Shown: piece by piece, positions 25,801-34,174 of the stretch | Position numbering within the stretch: the stretch's first letter is position 1 | Layout of the letters: each line of letters starts with the position of its first letter | From: Bilifractor porci | GTDB taxonomy: Bacteria; Bacillota; Clostridia; Lachnospirales; Lachnospiraceae | Direction: 5' to 3' | Assembly: GCF_009696005.1 (NCBI RefSeq) | Contig: NZ_VUMV01000008.1 | Coordinates: 1-64,000 of the forward strand | DNA length: 64,000 bases | The notes under the pieces: generated by a model | The model's database searches: none | Told to the model about the DNA's origin: nothing | What the model saw: the letters and a program-made list of their open reading frames with translations, nothing else | Translations under genes and position numbers: made by a program

Positions 25801-26574
25801 TCAGCAGACCTTTGCCCCGCACTCTTGGCAGAAAGCAGCATCTGGCGCCAGCTTTGCGCCGCAGTTTGCGCAGAAAAGGGCTGCCTCAGGCTGTTGTTCT
25901 CCCGCTGCCGGGGCGATTGATTCTGTCGGTTCCACCGGAGTATCCAATACCGGACGCGGTATGTCTTCTGTCTCTTCTGTCACCCGGATGGTCTCCGGCT
26001 CTACATCCGGGAGTTCCTCTACACTCTCCTCCGGAACGGCGCGATCCACCTCTTGCATCAAAGGTTCTACAGCCGGTTCCTGTGCCGCAGTTGATGCGTT
26101 CCGGGGCATCTCCTGTCTCTCCAGACGGCAGCCACAATTGCCGCAGAACATTGCCCCCTCAACCAGAGGCGCACCGCACTTCGGGCAAAGACCGGCAGGC
26201 GCTGCCGCCGGTTTATTCTCTTTCACTGCCGGTCTGGGGCTGCCGCAGTTTCCGCAGAAGCGTCCCTCTTTCGGATTCTCCGCGCCGCAGTTCGGGCAGA
26301 CCCATGTGCCTTTTACGTCCTGAAGAGCTTTCTCCGCCGCCTTCAGAGCCGCCGTCTGCTGCTCCAGGTGATCAAAAAATTCTCTGTAGCGGTCCGGAAC
26401 ATTCGTCCTGTTCTGCCGATAAAAATCTTCCCCCAGATTCTGATACGTCTTATTAATATCATTTCTCAGCTGGCTGATCTCGCGACTGATGGAAGCAGTC
26501 TCGCTGATGTTCTGCGCTCCCTGCTTAATTGTGTCCCCATAGTTTTTCATTTTTGATGTGAAATGTTCAAACAT
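25801..26574 (-). CDS. Coiled-coil protein with three zinc ribbons
   Basis: A 257-residue soluble protein. Residues about 10-85 form a helical, coiled-coil segment (FEHLEQ-like repeats). Zinc ribbons lie at about 92-111 (CPNCGAENPKEGRFCGNCG), 130-147 (CPKCGAPLVEGAMFCGNCG) and 235-255 (FCANCGAKLAPDAAFCQECG), separated by a long acidic Pro/Glu/Thr linker. There is no membrane helix. It sits just upstream of essC. Multiple zinc ribbons suggest a scaffold for protein or nucleic-acid contacts. Function within the T7SS is unknown. Confidence 0.75.
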   Translation of the reverse strand: MFEHFTSKMKNYGDTIKQGAQNISETASISREISQLRNDINKTYQNLGEDFYRQNRTNVPDRYREFFDHLEQQTAALKAAEKALQDVKGTWVCPNCGAENPKEGRFCGNCGSPRPAVKENKPAAAPAGLCPKCGAPLVEGAMFCGNCGCRLERQEMPRNASTAAQEPAVEPLMQEVDRAVPEESVEELPDVEPETIRVTEETEDIPRPVLDTPVEPTESIAPAAGEQQPEAALFCANCGAKLAPDAAFCQECGAKVC

Positions 26575-26642
26575 TCTGCTCCTCCTGCATATCTTTTTCC
26601 ATCTTCCGCCAGTCTTATAGCCTGTCTACGCAGTAAATTGAA

Positions 26643-27344
26643 TCAGCAAGTATTTTTTCTCGTATAGACATCAAATCTCTCCCGGACATCTGCCGAGGAG
26701 GATGTCCCCTTCCGCGCATACTGAACCAGCAGGTACTCCCCGGTATAAAAGAGAATATACCCGTTAACCAGAACCAGACTGCAGGGCCGCATCCCGGCTT
26801 CGTTTGAAACCTCCATGCCGTTTACGAAAATCCTCTGCATGCCGTCAACATTCCCGATCTTCCAGCCATCGGCTGTTCGACAGAATCCGGCTGCAGAGCG
26901 GAACCCGGCCCTCCCGTTCTTCAGATCCGTCACCTCATAGCCGACAAGCAGCTCTCCTCTTGTCTTCTCCAGGCTCACTCGTTTCCACCCGGAATTCAAG
27001 TGGTACGATTCTGTATAAAGAAGAACCACTTCCTTGCTGGAATCCCCGGTGGATGGACAGCAGACACGGAGGATATCTCCGTCCCGGAGCTCCTCCCTGC
27101 CTCCGCTCTGCATCACCTTTCCCTTCCAGATCGTTCCATTACTCTGACTGAGATTCTCATAGACCCAGCCGGATCCTTCAGGACGGAACACCCCATGCCT
27201 TCTGGATACGGTCTCCACATCTACAGCAATGTCCGGACTGGTTGTCCTGCTGTTTCTTCCGAATGTCGTGGTATCTGTGAGGCTGCAGCCCTTGACTCCG
27301 TTGTCGGCGAAACAATAAAGTCTTGCCGGTTTTCTTCCACCCAT
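26643..27344 (-). CDS. FHA-domain protein of the T7SS locus
   Basis: A 233-residue protein. Residues about 22-95 form an FHA domain with GRNSRTT, the conserved SRRHG and SNGT loops that contact phosphothreonine. A second beta-rich segment (about 140-225), with FVNGMEV and DGW in FHA-like positions but without SxxH, looks like a degenerate FHA domain. It can read phospho-signals made by the kinase at 16.6-18.6 kb; the Thr-Val-Leu motif proteins in the operon are candidate ligands. The order FHA, zinc ribbon, EssC suggests it joins the cytosolic face of the machine. Confidence 0.85.
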   Translation of the reverse strand: MGGRKPARLYCFADNGVKGCSLTDTTTFGRNSRTTSPDIAVDVETVSRRHGVFRPEGSGWVYENLSQSNGTIWKGKVMQSGGREELRDGDILRVCCPSTGDSSKEVVLLYTESYHLNSGWKRVSLEKTRGELLVGYEVTDLKNGRAGFRSAAGFCRTADGWKIGNVDGMQRIFVNGMEVSNEAGMRPCSLVLVNGYILFYTGEYLLVQYARKGTSSSADVRERFDVYTRKNTC

Positions 27345-27374
27345 CAGCTTTATCCTCTGTTTCTGATTGTCCCT

Positions 27375-28250
27375 TTACCATATAGCTTGATATAAAGCCT
27401 GTTCCAAAATATCTGTATTAAAAGAATCAAACAAAAAATACCCCTCGCCACTGGCTTGATAAATAACCCAGTCTCCATCCATTTTTACCACCTGGATTTC
27501 AAAATCATCAGATTCTTCATCCTTCTTGCCCTTGATGGAAGCTTCTCCGGAGACAGTATAGCCCTTGGACACCTTCACATGAGACAGATTATCGTCCATC
27601 TTCTCCAGCTGTTTGACCATCTTGTTATAGGCATCCTTTGAAATTCCGAGTATATCTGCATACGAATCGTCATACTCATCCAAATCCAGCTTCTGCTCCT
27701 GGTAATCTTCTTCAATGTTCTCCAGATCGCTTCTGGACATCTTGTCTACATCCGTGATTTTGTATGAAATTTTGTAGCCATCCCCAAATTCCTCTTTCAA
27801 AGTGTCTCTGGTGGAATCCAGTCCATCATTCAATGCCTTTTCTATATCCTGATCATCTATATTAAGATAGCCTATCGCCTTTATCATCGGTTTTTCCACC
27901 GATTGCGGAAGATTTAACCTGAGAATGTCCTCCAGCTTCCTGTCTTTATCACTGGCATATAGGGAGATGTTGCGGCCAATTACTTTTTTATAGCCGCCAT
28001 TCGAACGAAGAACTCCGGCAACTGCCAGTACAGCAATGACCGCCGCAAGGCATGCAATCAGACCTATCCTTTTTTTCCCACTTCCTCCAACTCTCCGCGA
28101 TATTCCGTCTTCCTGGTACTGCGCTCCCGCCCGCTTTCCTTCTGCCGCGCCGTCCGGACTTCCTTGCGCCAAAAAAGCATTCGGCGTGCCGCAATAAGGG
28201 CAGAATCTGGAATGATCATCATATTGTTTCCCACAATTTGTACAGAACAT
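27375..28250 (-). CDS. Zinc-ribbon single-TM protein with external domain
   Basis: A 291-residue protein starting at ATG 28250 with GAGGAG five bases before it. Residues 2-19 are a zinc ribbon (CTNCGKQYDDHSRFCPYCG), a Gly-rich linker follows, and a membrane helix lies at about 62-82 (IGLIACLAAVIAVLAVAGVL). The external part (about 90-291) is a mixed alpha/beta domain with many Asp/Glu/Lys residues. It is the first gene of the minus-strand T7SS operon and shares its zinc-ribbon/TM plan with the genes at 13977 and 15844. Function unknown; probably an envelope component. Confidence 0.75.
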   Translation of the reverse strand: MFCTNCGKQYDDHSRFCPYCGTPNAFLAQGSPDGAAEGKRAGAQYQEDGISRRVGGSGKKRIGLIACLAAVIAVLAVAGVLRSNGGYKKVIGRNISLYASDKDRKLEDILRLNLPQSVEKPMIKAIGYLNIDDQDIEKALNDGLDSTRDTLKEEFGDGYKISYKITDVDKMSRSDLENIEEDYQEQKLDLDEYDDSYADILGISKDAYNKMVKQLEKMDDNLSHVKVSKGYTVSGEASIKGKKDEESDDFEIQVVKMDGDWVIYQASGEGYFLFDSFNTDILEQALYQAIW

Positions 28251-28602
28251 TTTACTCCTCCAGTCGTATTGCTGTCTATTCAATCACCCGTGCCAGAAAT
28301 CCTCTCCATTTCTGAACTGACACCATTCTAAACAAAAGCGGAAATAAGCAGAAAAAAAGTTGACAGACGACAGATTTCACAGGATGAAAGATTCATCCTC
28401 CTCTAAACAGGCCTTATGCCAACGTCTTTCCGCACTACAAAGTATAGAATATCGGCATAAATACCACAATAACTATTTATTCTCACTGCTATCAGGAATC
28501 CAGAAGTGAATAACATTGCACGTCTGCTATGCTTCACGCTTCCTTCTGTGGTAAAATTGAGAAGATGAAAAATAAAATTACATCGTACTTTGTGGGGAAA
28601 AT
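28251..28602. promoter_or_regulatory. Divergent control region between the T7SS operon and its TPR paralogue
   Basis: This 352-base gap should hold both promoters. An 8-bp perfect palindrome, AGGATGAA-AGA-TTCATCCT, lies at 28381-28399, and a plus-strand TTGACA at 28351-28356 ends about 25 bases before it. A minus-strand TAGAAT lies near 28330. No gene is seen inside. Confidence 0.45.
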
Positions 28603-30075
28603 ATGGGCAAAAGGCAAAACATAAAGATTTTTCTGATGACATTACTTGCTGCAATCCTGACTCTGCTGTTCGGATCATTACTGGTATTTAATCACATGCC
28701 CCGGCAGCAGTTAAGGAAAAAACTGGGTCTTGGCCGCAAATATGCTTCAAATATGGATTTTGAAAAAGCAGAACTGGCATACCAGGCGGCAATCGCTATT
28801 GCCCCCAGGCAGGATACCGCCTACAGAGAACTTTCCAATACCTATGTGGAAAAAGCCAGATCACTGGACGAAAATGACATTGATTCCATTGATGATGCCT
28901 ATCAGGATGCTGCAGATATCCTGATCAGCCTGACAGATGCTGTAGAACCGGAGGATGCTGATTTCAGCTACGCCGAAGTGTACACAGATCTTGGTGATGT
29001 GTATATGGATAAAAGTGAAAATCTGGAAGCTGACAGACCGGCGGATGCGGAGGATTCTTTAAACCGGGCAGACGATGCCTATGCAAAGGCCGAAGATTAT
29101 GCCCAAAAAAATGACGAGCAGGAGCTCCTATCCTATGCCGGCAAAAAAAGAGAAACGATCGCGGAGCAGCTGAATAACCATCCTGACAGTGCAACGGATA
29201 AAATGAACTCTGACGCAGGGGAGACGAGCGATGAAAACTATAAGTTTGGGGGTGTACAGGTACTGACCCTGAACGCCGATAACTACGTCGACGTGAACAA
29301 CAGCGGAACGACAGATAAAATTAACATTGGAGCACTGATATCCGATGGAAGTGCCATGGATCCTTTTGAAGCGCAAGTTTATTTTAGTACCATTTATGTC
29401 AATGACCTGAGTCTCAACGTGCAGATGCAGCACACCATGATAACCCAGGCGTATGCCGTGGACATCAATACAGAAGACCAATACAAAAACATCATCCTTC
29501 GTTCTGACACCGGCGAAGACGGCGTCGTATATGAACTTATTTTCGCGTATAATGACACCGAACTTGTCGAGATCACCGATCAGTCCCAGATCGGCGGGAT
29601 CGGCGATATCTCCTATACGGATATGAAAGGAGATGGCATCCTGCATCTCTACAGCGACCTGCGCTGGCAGGTGGATCAGACAAACTGGGTCTGTGAAAAG
29701 AGCGAATTTATGATAAAAGATAAAGAAGTAACGCTTATGGATTCTGTGATCGGAAGTATGCCGAGAGACAAAGGGTATATCGGAGGGTATAACAGAGATA
29801 CCACTTCAGACCTGAAAGACGAGAATTTTACGGAGGGCGTCGCTGTCACTCTTGCCATTGATCTTCCACTATACAGTGATGCCAATGCGACACAGCAGAC
29901 GGGAACTATTTCTGCCGGAACACAGGCGACTGTAACCAGGGAATTCCGAACGGCCGATTACAGAGAAATCTTCTACCTGGATTCTATCGGTTATCTGGGT
30001 GAATCATATGACTATTACTACAATATTGACCCGACTCTGCAGGGTCCGTTTGCAGGGATGTATCGTTACGCCTGA
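28603..30075 (+). CDS. Membrane-anchored TPR protein, paralogue of the 10694 gene
   Basis: A 490-residue protein. Residues 8-30 form a signal-anchor ending LLVFNHMPRQQ, matched by LLLFNHMPEQQ in the minus-strand paralogue. Residues about 35-200 hold the same TPR-like repeats (FEKAELAYQAAIAIAP). A beta-rich middle domain (about 215-400) and an SH3-like C-terminal domain (about 405-490, with TQQTGTISAGTQATV) follow. It is predicted to lie outside the membrane. It is transcribed away from the T7SS operon, so the two paralogues bracket the locus on opposite strands. Likely a cell-wall-facing T7SS accessory. Confidence 0.65.
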   Translation: MGKRQNIKIFLMTLLAAILTLLFGSLLVFNHMPRQQLRKKLGLGRKYASNMDFEKAELAYQAAIAIAPRQDTAYRELSNTYVEKARSLDENDIDSIDDAYQDAADILISLTDAVEPEDADFSYAEVYTDLGDVYMDKSENLEADRPADAEDSLNRADDAYAKAEDYAQKNDEQELLSYAGKKRETIAEQLNNHPDSATDKMNSDAGETSDENYKFGGVQVLTLNADNYVDVNNSGTTDKINIGALISDGSAMDPFEAQVYFSTIYVNDLSLNVQMQHTMITQAYAVDINTEDQYKNIILRSDTGEDGVVYELIFAYNDTELVEITDQSQIGGIGDISYTDMKGDGILHLYSDLRWQVDQTNWVCEKSEFMIKDKEVTLMDSVIGSMPRDKGYIGGYNRDTTSDLKDENFTEGVAVTLAIDLPLYSDANATQQTGTISAGTQATVTREFRTADYREIFYLDSIGYLGESYDYYYNIDPTLQGPFAGMYRYA

Positions 30076-30154
30076 AGTACTAATATTCGTGTGTACTCCT
30101 CTACCCCTTTATAGATTTTCATGGCACTCAACGCCTTCGTCTTCCTTTTGTTTT

Positions 30155-30445
30155 TCAGAATTCTCTCTCCCGGATTTTCACATGGACTGGATCCCCTTCG
30201 CCTTTTCCCAGTTCTCTGCGAATACTTTTCAGCAGGCCTATGATATAACAGATGGAACCGTCCGGGTTTTTCAGTCCCATATTGACGACACTTCCATCGT
30301 AAGGAAGCCCATCAAATTCCGCATGGACTTTGACTCTTCCTTTTCCGAATTCCTGTCGGACATCCCACGGAAAGGTAAGATACGCCCCTCCCTTCTCAGG
30401 TATCTCGTGAATAACTGTGTCATATTCGTATATTTTATCCTTCAT
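30155..30445 (-). CDS. DUF1905 domain protein
   Basis: A 96-residue protein of the DUF1905 family, which has a small beta-barrel fold. The pattern KGGAYLTFPWDVRQEFGKGRVKVHAEFDG with YDGSVVNMG is diagnostic. Many members are fused to or sit near YdeI-type domains; this one is a lone domain. No catalytic role is known. It is separated from the membrane protein upstream by 75 bases and is probably not part of the T7SS. Confidence 0.85.
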   Translation of the reverse strand: MKDKIYEYDTVIHEIPEKGGAYLTFPWDVRQEFGKGRVKVHAEFDGLPYDGSVVNMGLKNPDGSICYIIGLLKSIRRELGKGEGDPVHVKIREREF

Positions 30446-30520
30446 TCTGATAATCTCCCTTCATAAAGCCCGATGAACAAACGCCTCTGGAAAAATTATG
30501 CAGACCAGGAAATCTGTCAG

Positions 30521-32263
30521 TTACCACTCTGTCTTTTGTTCGTCAGTTACCTCCAGCGTCTCCCGGTTCACAAGATAAAAATCCATCAGCTCTGTCTCTC
30601 CATCCCCGGCCAGATAAACCTTCTCCAGTACAATTTCCCGGCATGTCCCGCTATCGGACTCTTTTTCCCCATTATCGTACAGGCGAAGCTCGTAACTTCT
30701 TTCCTCCGCGCCCTGCGCATCGGACCCGGAACCGATCCGGGCATAGAGGTCTCCTTTGGCGTTCGCACTGTACGAAATGCTCAAATTCTGAAATTCTCCC
30801 TTACTTTTCAAATACTCATAAACCGCCTGCATCGCGTTCTGCGCGAAAAAGCTATCATCGGAACCTGCCCCTCCGTCATACCCCGAACCGGTGCTATCTC
30901 CTGCGAAAACACTCAGGCTGCTGCTTCCTGTTTCCTGATCCGGCACCTCGGATTCTGCAGAGTTTCCGCTCACAGCAGATGCCGTATTCGGCCCCTCTCC
31001 GACTGCTTCCGATAGATCGGCCTCTGTATCGTAATATATGGCTTCGCTCCACTCTTCCATAAAAATAAAATCAGGGGAGCGATAGTAACGGGTGCCGCCG
31101 TAATCCTCTTCTTCGGCAAGGTACACATATTTAATCCCGGTAAGCGGATCCGGAACCGCATCCGTCAGTACACGCTCCTGATCCGAAGTTCCAGCCCAGC
31201 TTCCAAGAAATACCATCGCAGAAAGAGAAAGAACAAGCAGCACCCAGGCAATCCCGACAATAATCAGCCGCACTTTATCCGCCCCTCTTTCCTGAGTTCC
31301 TGCGCGCCTGCGTTTTTTCAGCAAAAGATACAGAATCCCGATTCCGAGAATGAGAACAAAGAGACCGGCCAGCCCTCCTGCGAAAAGGGAATACTTCGGC
31401 CGCAGCTGCCACCCGGAAGCGGTAAAGCTTTGGACTGCCGGAAAGAAAATGCTGTGTGCCAGCATCATCCCGAAAAATAAATTAAAAAACGGATGAGGCT
31501 CCGGCTCGATGGAAATACCGGAAACCGCAGCAATTATTTCGTCCTGCGCCTGCTTATTTTCCATAGCTTTCGGTTTCATCCACGATTCTACCGCGGCATT
31601 CTCCGGGAACTTCCCTGTTTTATCGGAAAATCCGGAATAGCGGATATACCAGTCCTCTGCCGATGCACCAGACTGCTTTTCTCCCTCTCCCCGGACTGTT
31701 CTCTCCGTCTCACTTTCCCCACCAGGCGTTCCCTCTGTCGTCCCTTCCTCACTTAACACTTCCCCCGCCAGCTTCAGAAGGGTATAGAGTTTCATCTGTT
31801 CCACGGAAAGCTTGTCGGTAGGAATTTCTTCCAATGCCTCCCCTGCTCTTTCCGGGCGGTGCATCCGAATATCCAGCTGTGCCATAAAAAGCAGGGACTG
31901 TGTTCTCAGCCTTGCGCTTCTCCTGCCTCCATGATGAAAACAGTAAAGAATGTAATCATGTCTTTCTTCCGGATTCAGCCTTCGGGAAATGCCGACAAAC
32001 AAATGGTTCAGGAAAATCAAAACCGAGTAAAACAGGACAACCAACGCCACACCGGTCCAAAAAATACCACCGATAGTCAATGACCCGATGCGTATCACAT
32101 TCCATTCGAGAAAAAATAACAGAAATACCCAGGCTACAGGAACAAGCAGTGCAGAAAAAAGCCGATACATCACAGCCAGCCTCCTGCCTGACGGATTCCA
32201 TTTGTAGCTCTCCGGAACCCCTGTCTCTATCTGATAAATCTTACTCCCGGCACTTAGTTCCAT
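30521..32263 (-). CDS. Unrecognised multi-TM protein with TPR-like cytosolic segment
   Basis: A 580-residue membrane protein I cannot place. Helices lie at about 33-52 and 62-82, then a cytosolic segment with helical repeats (about 95-165) and a low-complexity Glu/Thr/Gly stretch. Further helices lie at about 262-282, 296-316 and 338-360. The C-terminal third (about 370-580) is a Ser/Gly/Asp-rich external or cytosolic region. It includes TERTVRGEGE, but this lacks the full Thr-Val-Leu motif. It lies beyond the TPR paralogue and may be an outlying member of the T7SS region. It is too short, and wrongly laid out, to be EsaA. Confidence 0.55.
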   Translation of the reverse strand: MELSAGSKIYQIETGVPESYKWNPSGRRLAVMYRLFSALLVPVAWVFLLFFLEWNVIRIGSLTIGGIFWTGVALVVLFYSVLIFLNHLFVGISRRLNPEERHDYILYCFHHGGRRSARLRTQSLLFMAQLDIRMHRPERAGEALEEIPTDKLSVEQMKLYTLLKLAGEVLSEEGTTEGTPGGESETERTVRGEGEKQSGASAEDWYIRYSGFSDKTGKFPENAAVESWMKPKAMENKQAQDEIIAAVSGISIEPEPHPFFNLFFGMMLAHSIFFPAVQSFTASGWQLRPKYSLFAGGLAGLFVLILGIGILYLLLKKRRRAGTQERGADKVRLIIVGIAWVLLVLSLSAMVFLGSWAGTSDQERVLTDAVPDPLTGIKYVYLAEEEDYGGTRYYRSPDFIFMEEWSEAIYYDTEADLSEAVGEGPNTASAVSGNSAESEVPDQETGSSSLSVFAGDSTGSGYDGGAGSDDSFFAQNAMQAVYEYLKSKGEFQNLSISYSANAKGDLYARIGSGSDAQGAEERSYELRLYDNGEKESDSGTCREIVLEKVYLAGDGETELMDFYLVNRETLEVTDEQKTEW

Positions 32264-32363
32264 GTTCGATACCTCCCGAAATGCTGGACATTCGTCCCTG
32301 CAATGACTATTCTATTCCTAGCATATCATTTTCCATGCTCTGTTCATAAGGGGGTTACAAAAA

Positions 32364-33377
32364 ATGACGAGAGAGGGATTAAAAGCAAAAATACTTGCCA
32401 CATATTCTGATGAAGAATGGGAAAAACTCCGGTGTAACGAATTTCCCATCCCTGTCAGCGCTTTTAACCGAAAAACATTGCTTCGGCTTCAGGAATCCAT
32501 CCCGGAACCGGATACTGAAATTCCGGAGGACGCAGTTTCTGAAATGAGCGGAAGGCTGAAAGCTTATCTGGCAAAATACATGCCGGATCATCCGGATGCA
32601 CACCTTCCTATTGTTCTTTCCTGCATGTCTCTGGCATTCATCTTCTCGGAACCACTGCACGCAGCCGGACAGACAAAGTGGATCGTGCAGTTCCCGGAGG
32701 ATAAAGCGGTCTATTACTGTCCTGCCAGAGAGGAGGGCGCAGACAGTCTCTGCCAATACTGCGTCTGCCGGAAAATGTCTGAATGGAAGGCATTAACTGC
32801 AGAAAAAGCAGCTGCCGCACAGCGGCAGGCAGGTCTTTCCTCTGCCCGAATCCGGGAACTACTATTAGAAAACGGTTTTCTGGAAAGCGGAATCCTGCAT
32901 CCCTCCGATCTTGTTTTTTATCCGGAAGTCAGAAGTCTCTGTAAGCAAAATAAATGCGGCAGATATCAGACAACCTGGGCCTGCCCGCCGGCCGTCGGCA
33001 CCCTTGCGGAATGCCGGAACCAGTGCATGAAGTACGAAGAACTGCAGGTCTTTTCCAAGGCATTTCCGGTAACCGATCCCTTTGATTTTGATGCCTTTCA
33101 AAACGCCATGCACGAATTTAAGGGATATGTTCAGCGTGCGGCAGATCAGATTCGGCAGGAATTCCCGGAAGCGATGATTCTGTCAAACGAATCCTGTGAC
33201 AGATGCAAAAAATGCACCTGGCCGGACAGCCCATGCCGGTTCCCCGATCAGCTTTTTCCTTCTATTGAAGGTTATGGCTTCCTTGTCAGTGAGCTTGCTA
33301 AAAAGGCTGGGATCCGGTATCTGCACGGACCGGGTTCTGTTACTTTTTTCGGTGCGGTATTTTATAATCGGCGCTGA
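32364..33377 (+). CDS. DUF2284 cysteine-rich metal-binding protein with N-terminal extension
   Basis: A 337-residue protein. Residues about 165-337 are the DUF2284 domain: CKQNKCGRYQTTWACPP, the ECRNQC segment, and SCDRCKKCTWPDSPC, a cysteine pattern proposed to bind a metal or iron-sulfur cluster. The N-terminal part (1-160) has its own cysteines in YYCPAREEGADSLCQYCVCRK and is not a usual part of short DUF2284 proteins. A corrinoid or redox link is often suspected for the family, but none is shown here. It stands alone, opposite in strand to its neighbours. Confidence 0.8.
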   Translation: MTREGLKAKILATYSDEEWEKLRCNEFPIPVSAFNRKTLLRLQESIPEPDTEIPEDAVSEMSGRLKAYLAKYMPDHPDAHLPIVLSCMSLAFIFSEPLHAAGQTKWIVQFPEDKAVYYCPAREEGADSLCQYCVCRKMSEWKALTAEKAAAAQRQAGLSSARIRELLLENGFLESGILHPSDLVFYPEVRSLCKQNKCGRYQTTWACPPAVGTLAECRNQCMKYEELQVFSKAFPVTDPFDFDAFQNAMHEFKGYVQRAADQIRQEFPEAMILSNESCDRCKKCTWPDSPCRFPDQLFPSIEGYGFLVSELAKKAGIRYLHGPGSVTFFGAVFYNRR

Positions 33378-33508
33378 AAGATCTTACTATATGCTGACAT
33401 ATGACTTAATCCGGGCGTTGTTCAATGATATACTAATCTCACAAAGACAGACTGTTAACGACTCTCATTTAGAAGGGAGCTATTCATGTTAAAATCCATA
33501 CGCAGCAT

Positions 33509-34174
33509 TCAGCTCCTGTCATCCCTGCCCATCACCCACGCAAAGGCCTTAGCAGTCCGATAATCCGAATCCTGGAAATGGTTTCCATTATTCCACTCAA
33601 GAGTGCAGTCCGTCCCTGTATCCTTCAATAGATCGAAACAGGTTCGGATTGCGTTTCCCACTTGTGCCATGACCGGGTTTCGTGTTCGTTCTTCCCTGTC
33701 ACCCAGACTAAGATAGACGGCATCTGCATGCACCCTGTTTTCCCTCAAATAGTCTGTAAATCCGGGAAACCATACCGACGGTGACACCGCTGCTACTCCG
33801 GAAAAAATATCTGTCTGGCACCCGGCCCAAAGCGCAAAAAGTCCCGCAAGGGAGTATCCTCCGAGAACGATTCTTTTCGGTTTCTTTCCGGATAACCGGA
33901 ATCCGGAAAGGATCTCGTTCTGCAGATAGGCAAGTGTTTCCGGTGCGGATTCCCCGAAATTCTCTTTTCCGAATACCGCCGGTGCCTGCCACGGAGACAG
34001 ATCAATGTTCCACCTGTCCGTCCTGACTGCCTTCATACAGAAATCCTGCTTTCCGGAAAGCTCCCTGACGGCTGAAACTTCCTGCTCCATCCCTTCAAGA
34101 TCGTGATCATCCACCATCTGAATCAGAAGGATATCCGCGTCGGGATTTCCAAAGGTTTCAACGTGAAAACTCAT
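33509..34174 (-). CDS. Alpha/beta hydrolase (esterase-like)
   Basis: A 221-residue cytosolic hydrolase. The nucleophile elbow is GGYSLAGLFALWA (Ser about 114), the acid is probably in LGDREE, and GNHFQD supplies the histidine, in the order Ser, Asp, His. It resembles the enterochelin-esterase/putative esterase group without a signal peptide. The start overlaps the end of the DUF523-GNAT gene by 17 bases, so the two are translationally coupled. The substrate is unknown. Confidence 0.8.
   Translation of the reverse strand: MSFHVETFGNPDADILLIQMVDDHDLEGMEQEVSAVRELSGKQDFCMKAVRTDRWNIDLSPWQAPAVFGKENFGESAPETLAYLQNEILSGFRLSGKKPKRIVLGGYSLAGLFALWAGCQTDIFSGVAAVSPSVWFPGFTDYLRENRVHADAVYLSLGDREERTRNPVMAQVGNAIRTCFDLLKDTGTDCTLEWNNGNHFQDSDYRTAKAFAWVMGRDDRS

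Noticed and set aside
28381-28399. Palindrome upstream of the TPR paralogue as a transcription terminator
   Set aside because: It has no T-run on either strand, so an operator is the only role that can be suggested.
30521-32263. Candidate EsaA for the T7SS
   Set aside because: It has several membrane helices but is about half the expected length and lacks EsaA's large external domain between terminal helices.
33486-33563. 25-residue plus-strand ORF with GAAGGGAGC before ATG
   Set aside because: It overlaps the 3' end of the hydrolase gene on the other strand and shows no family; it could be the start of a lost gene but is too short to support.
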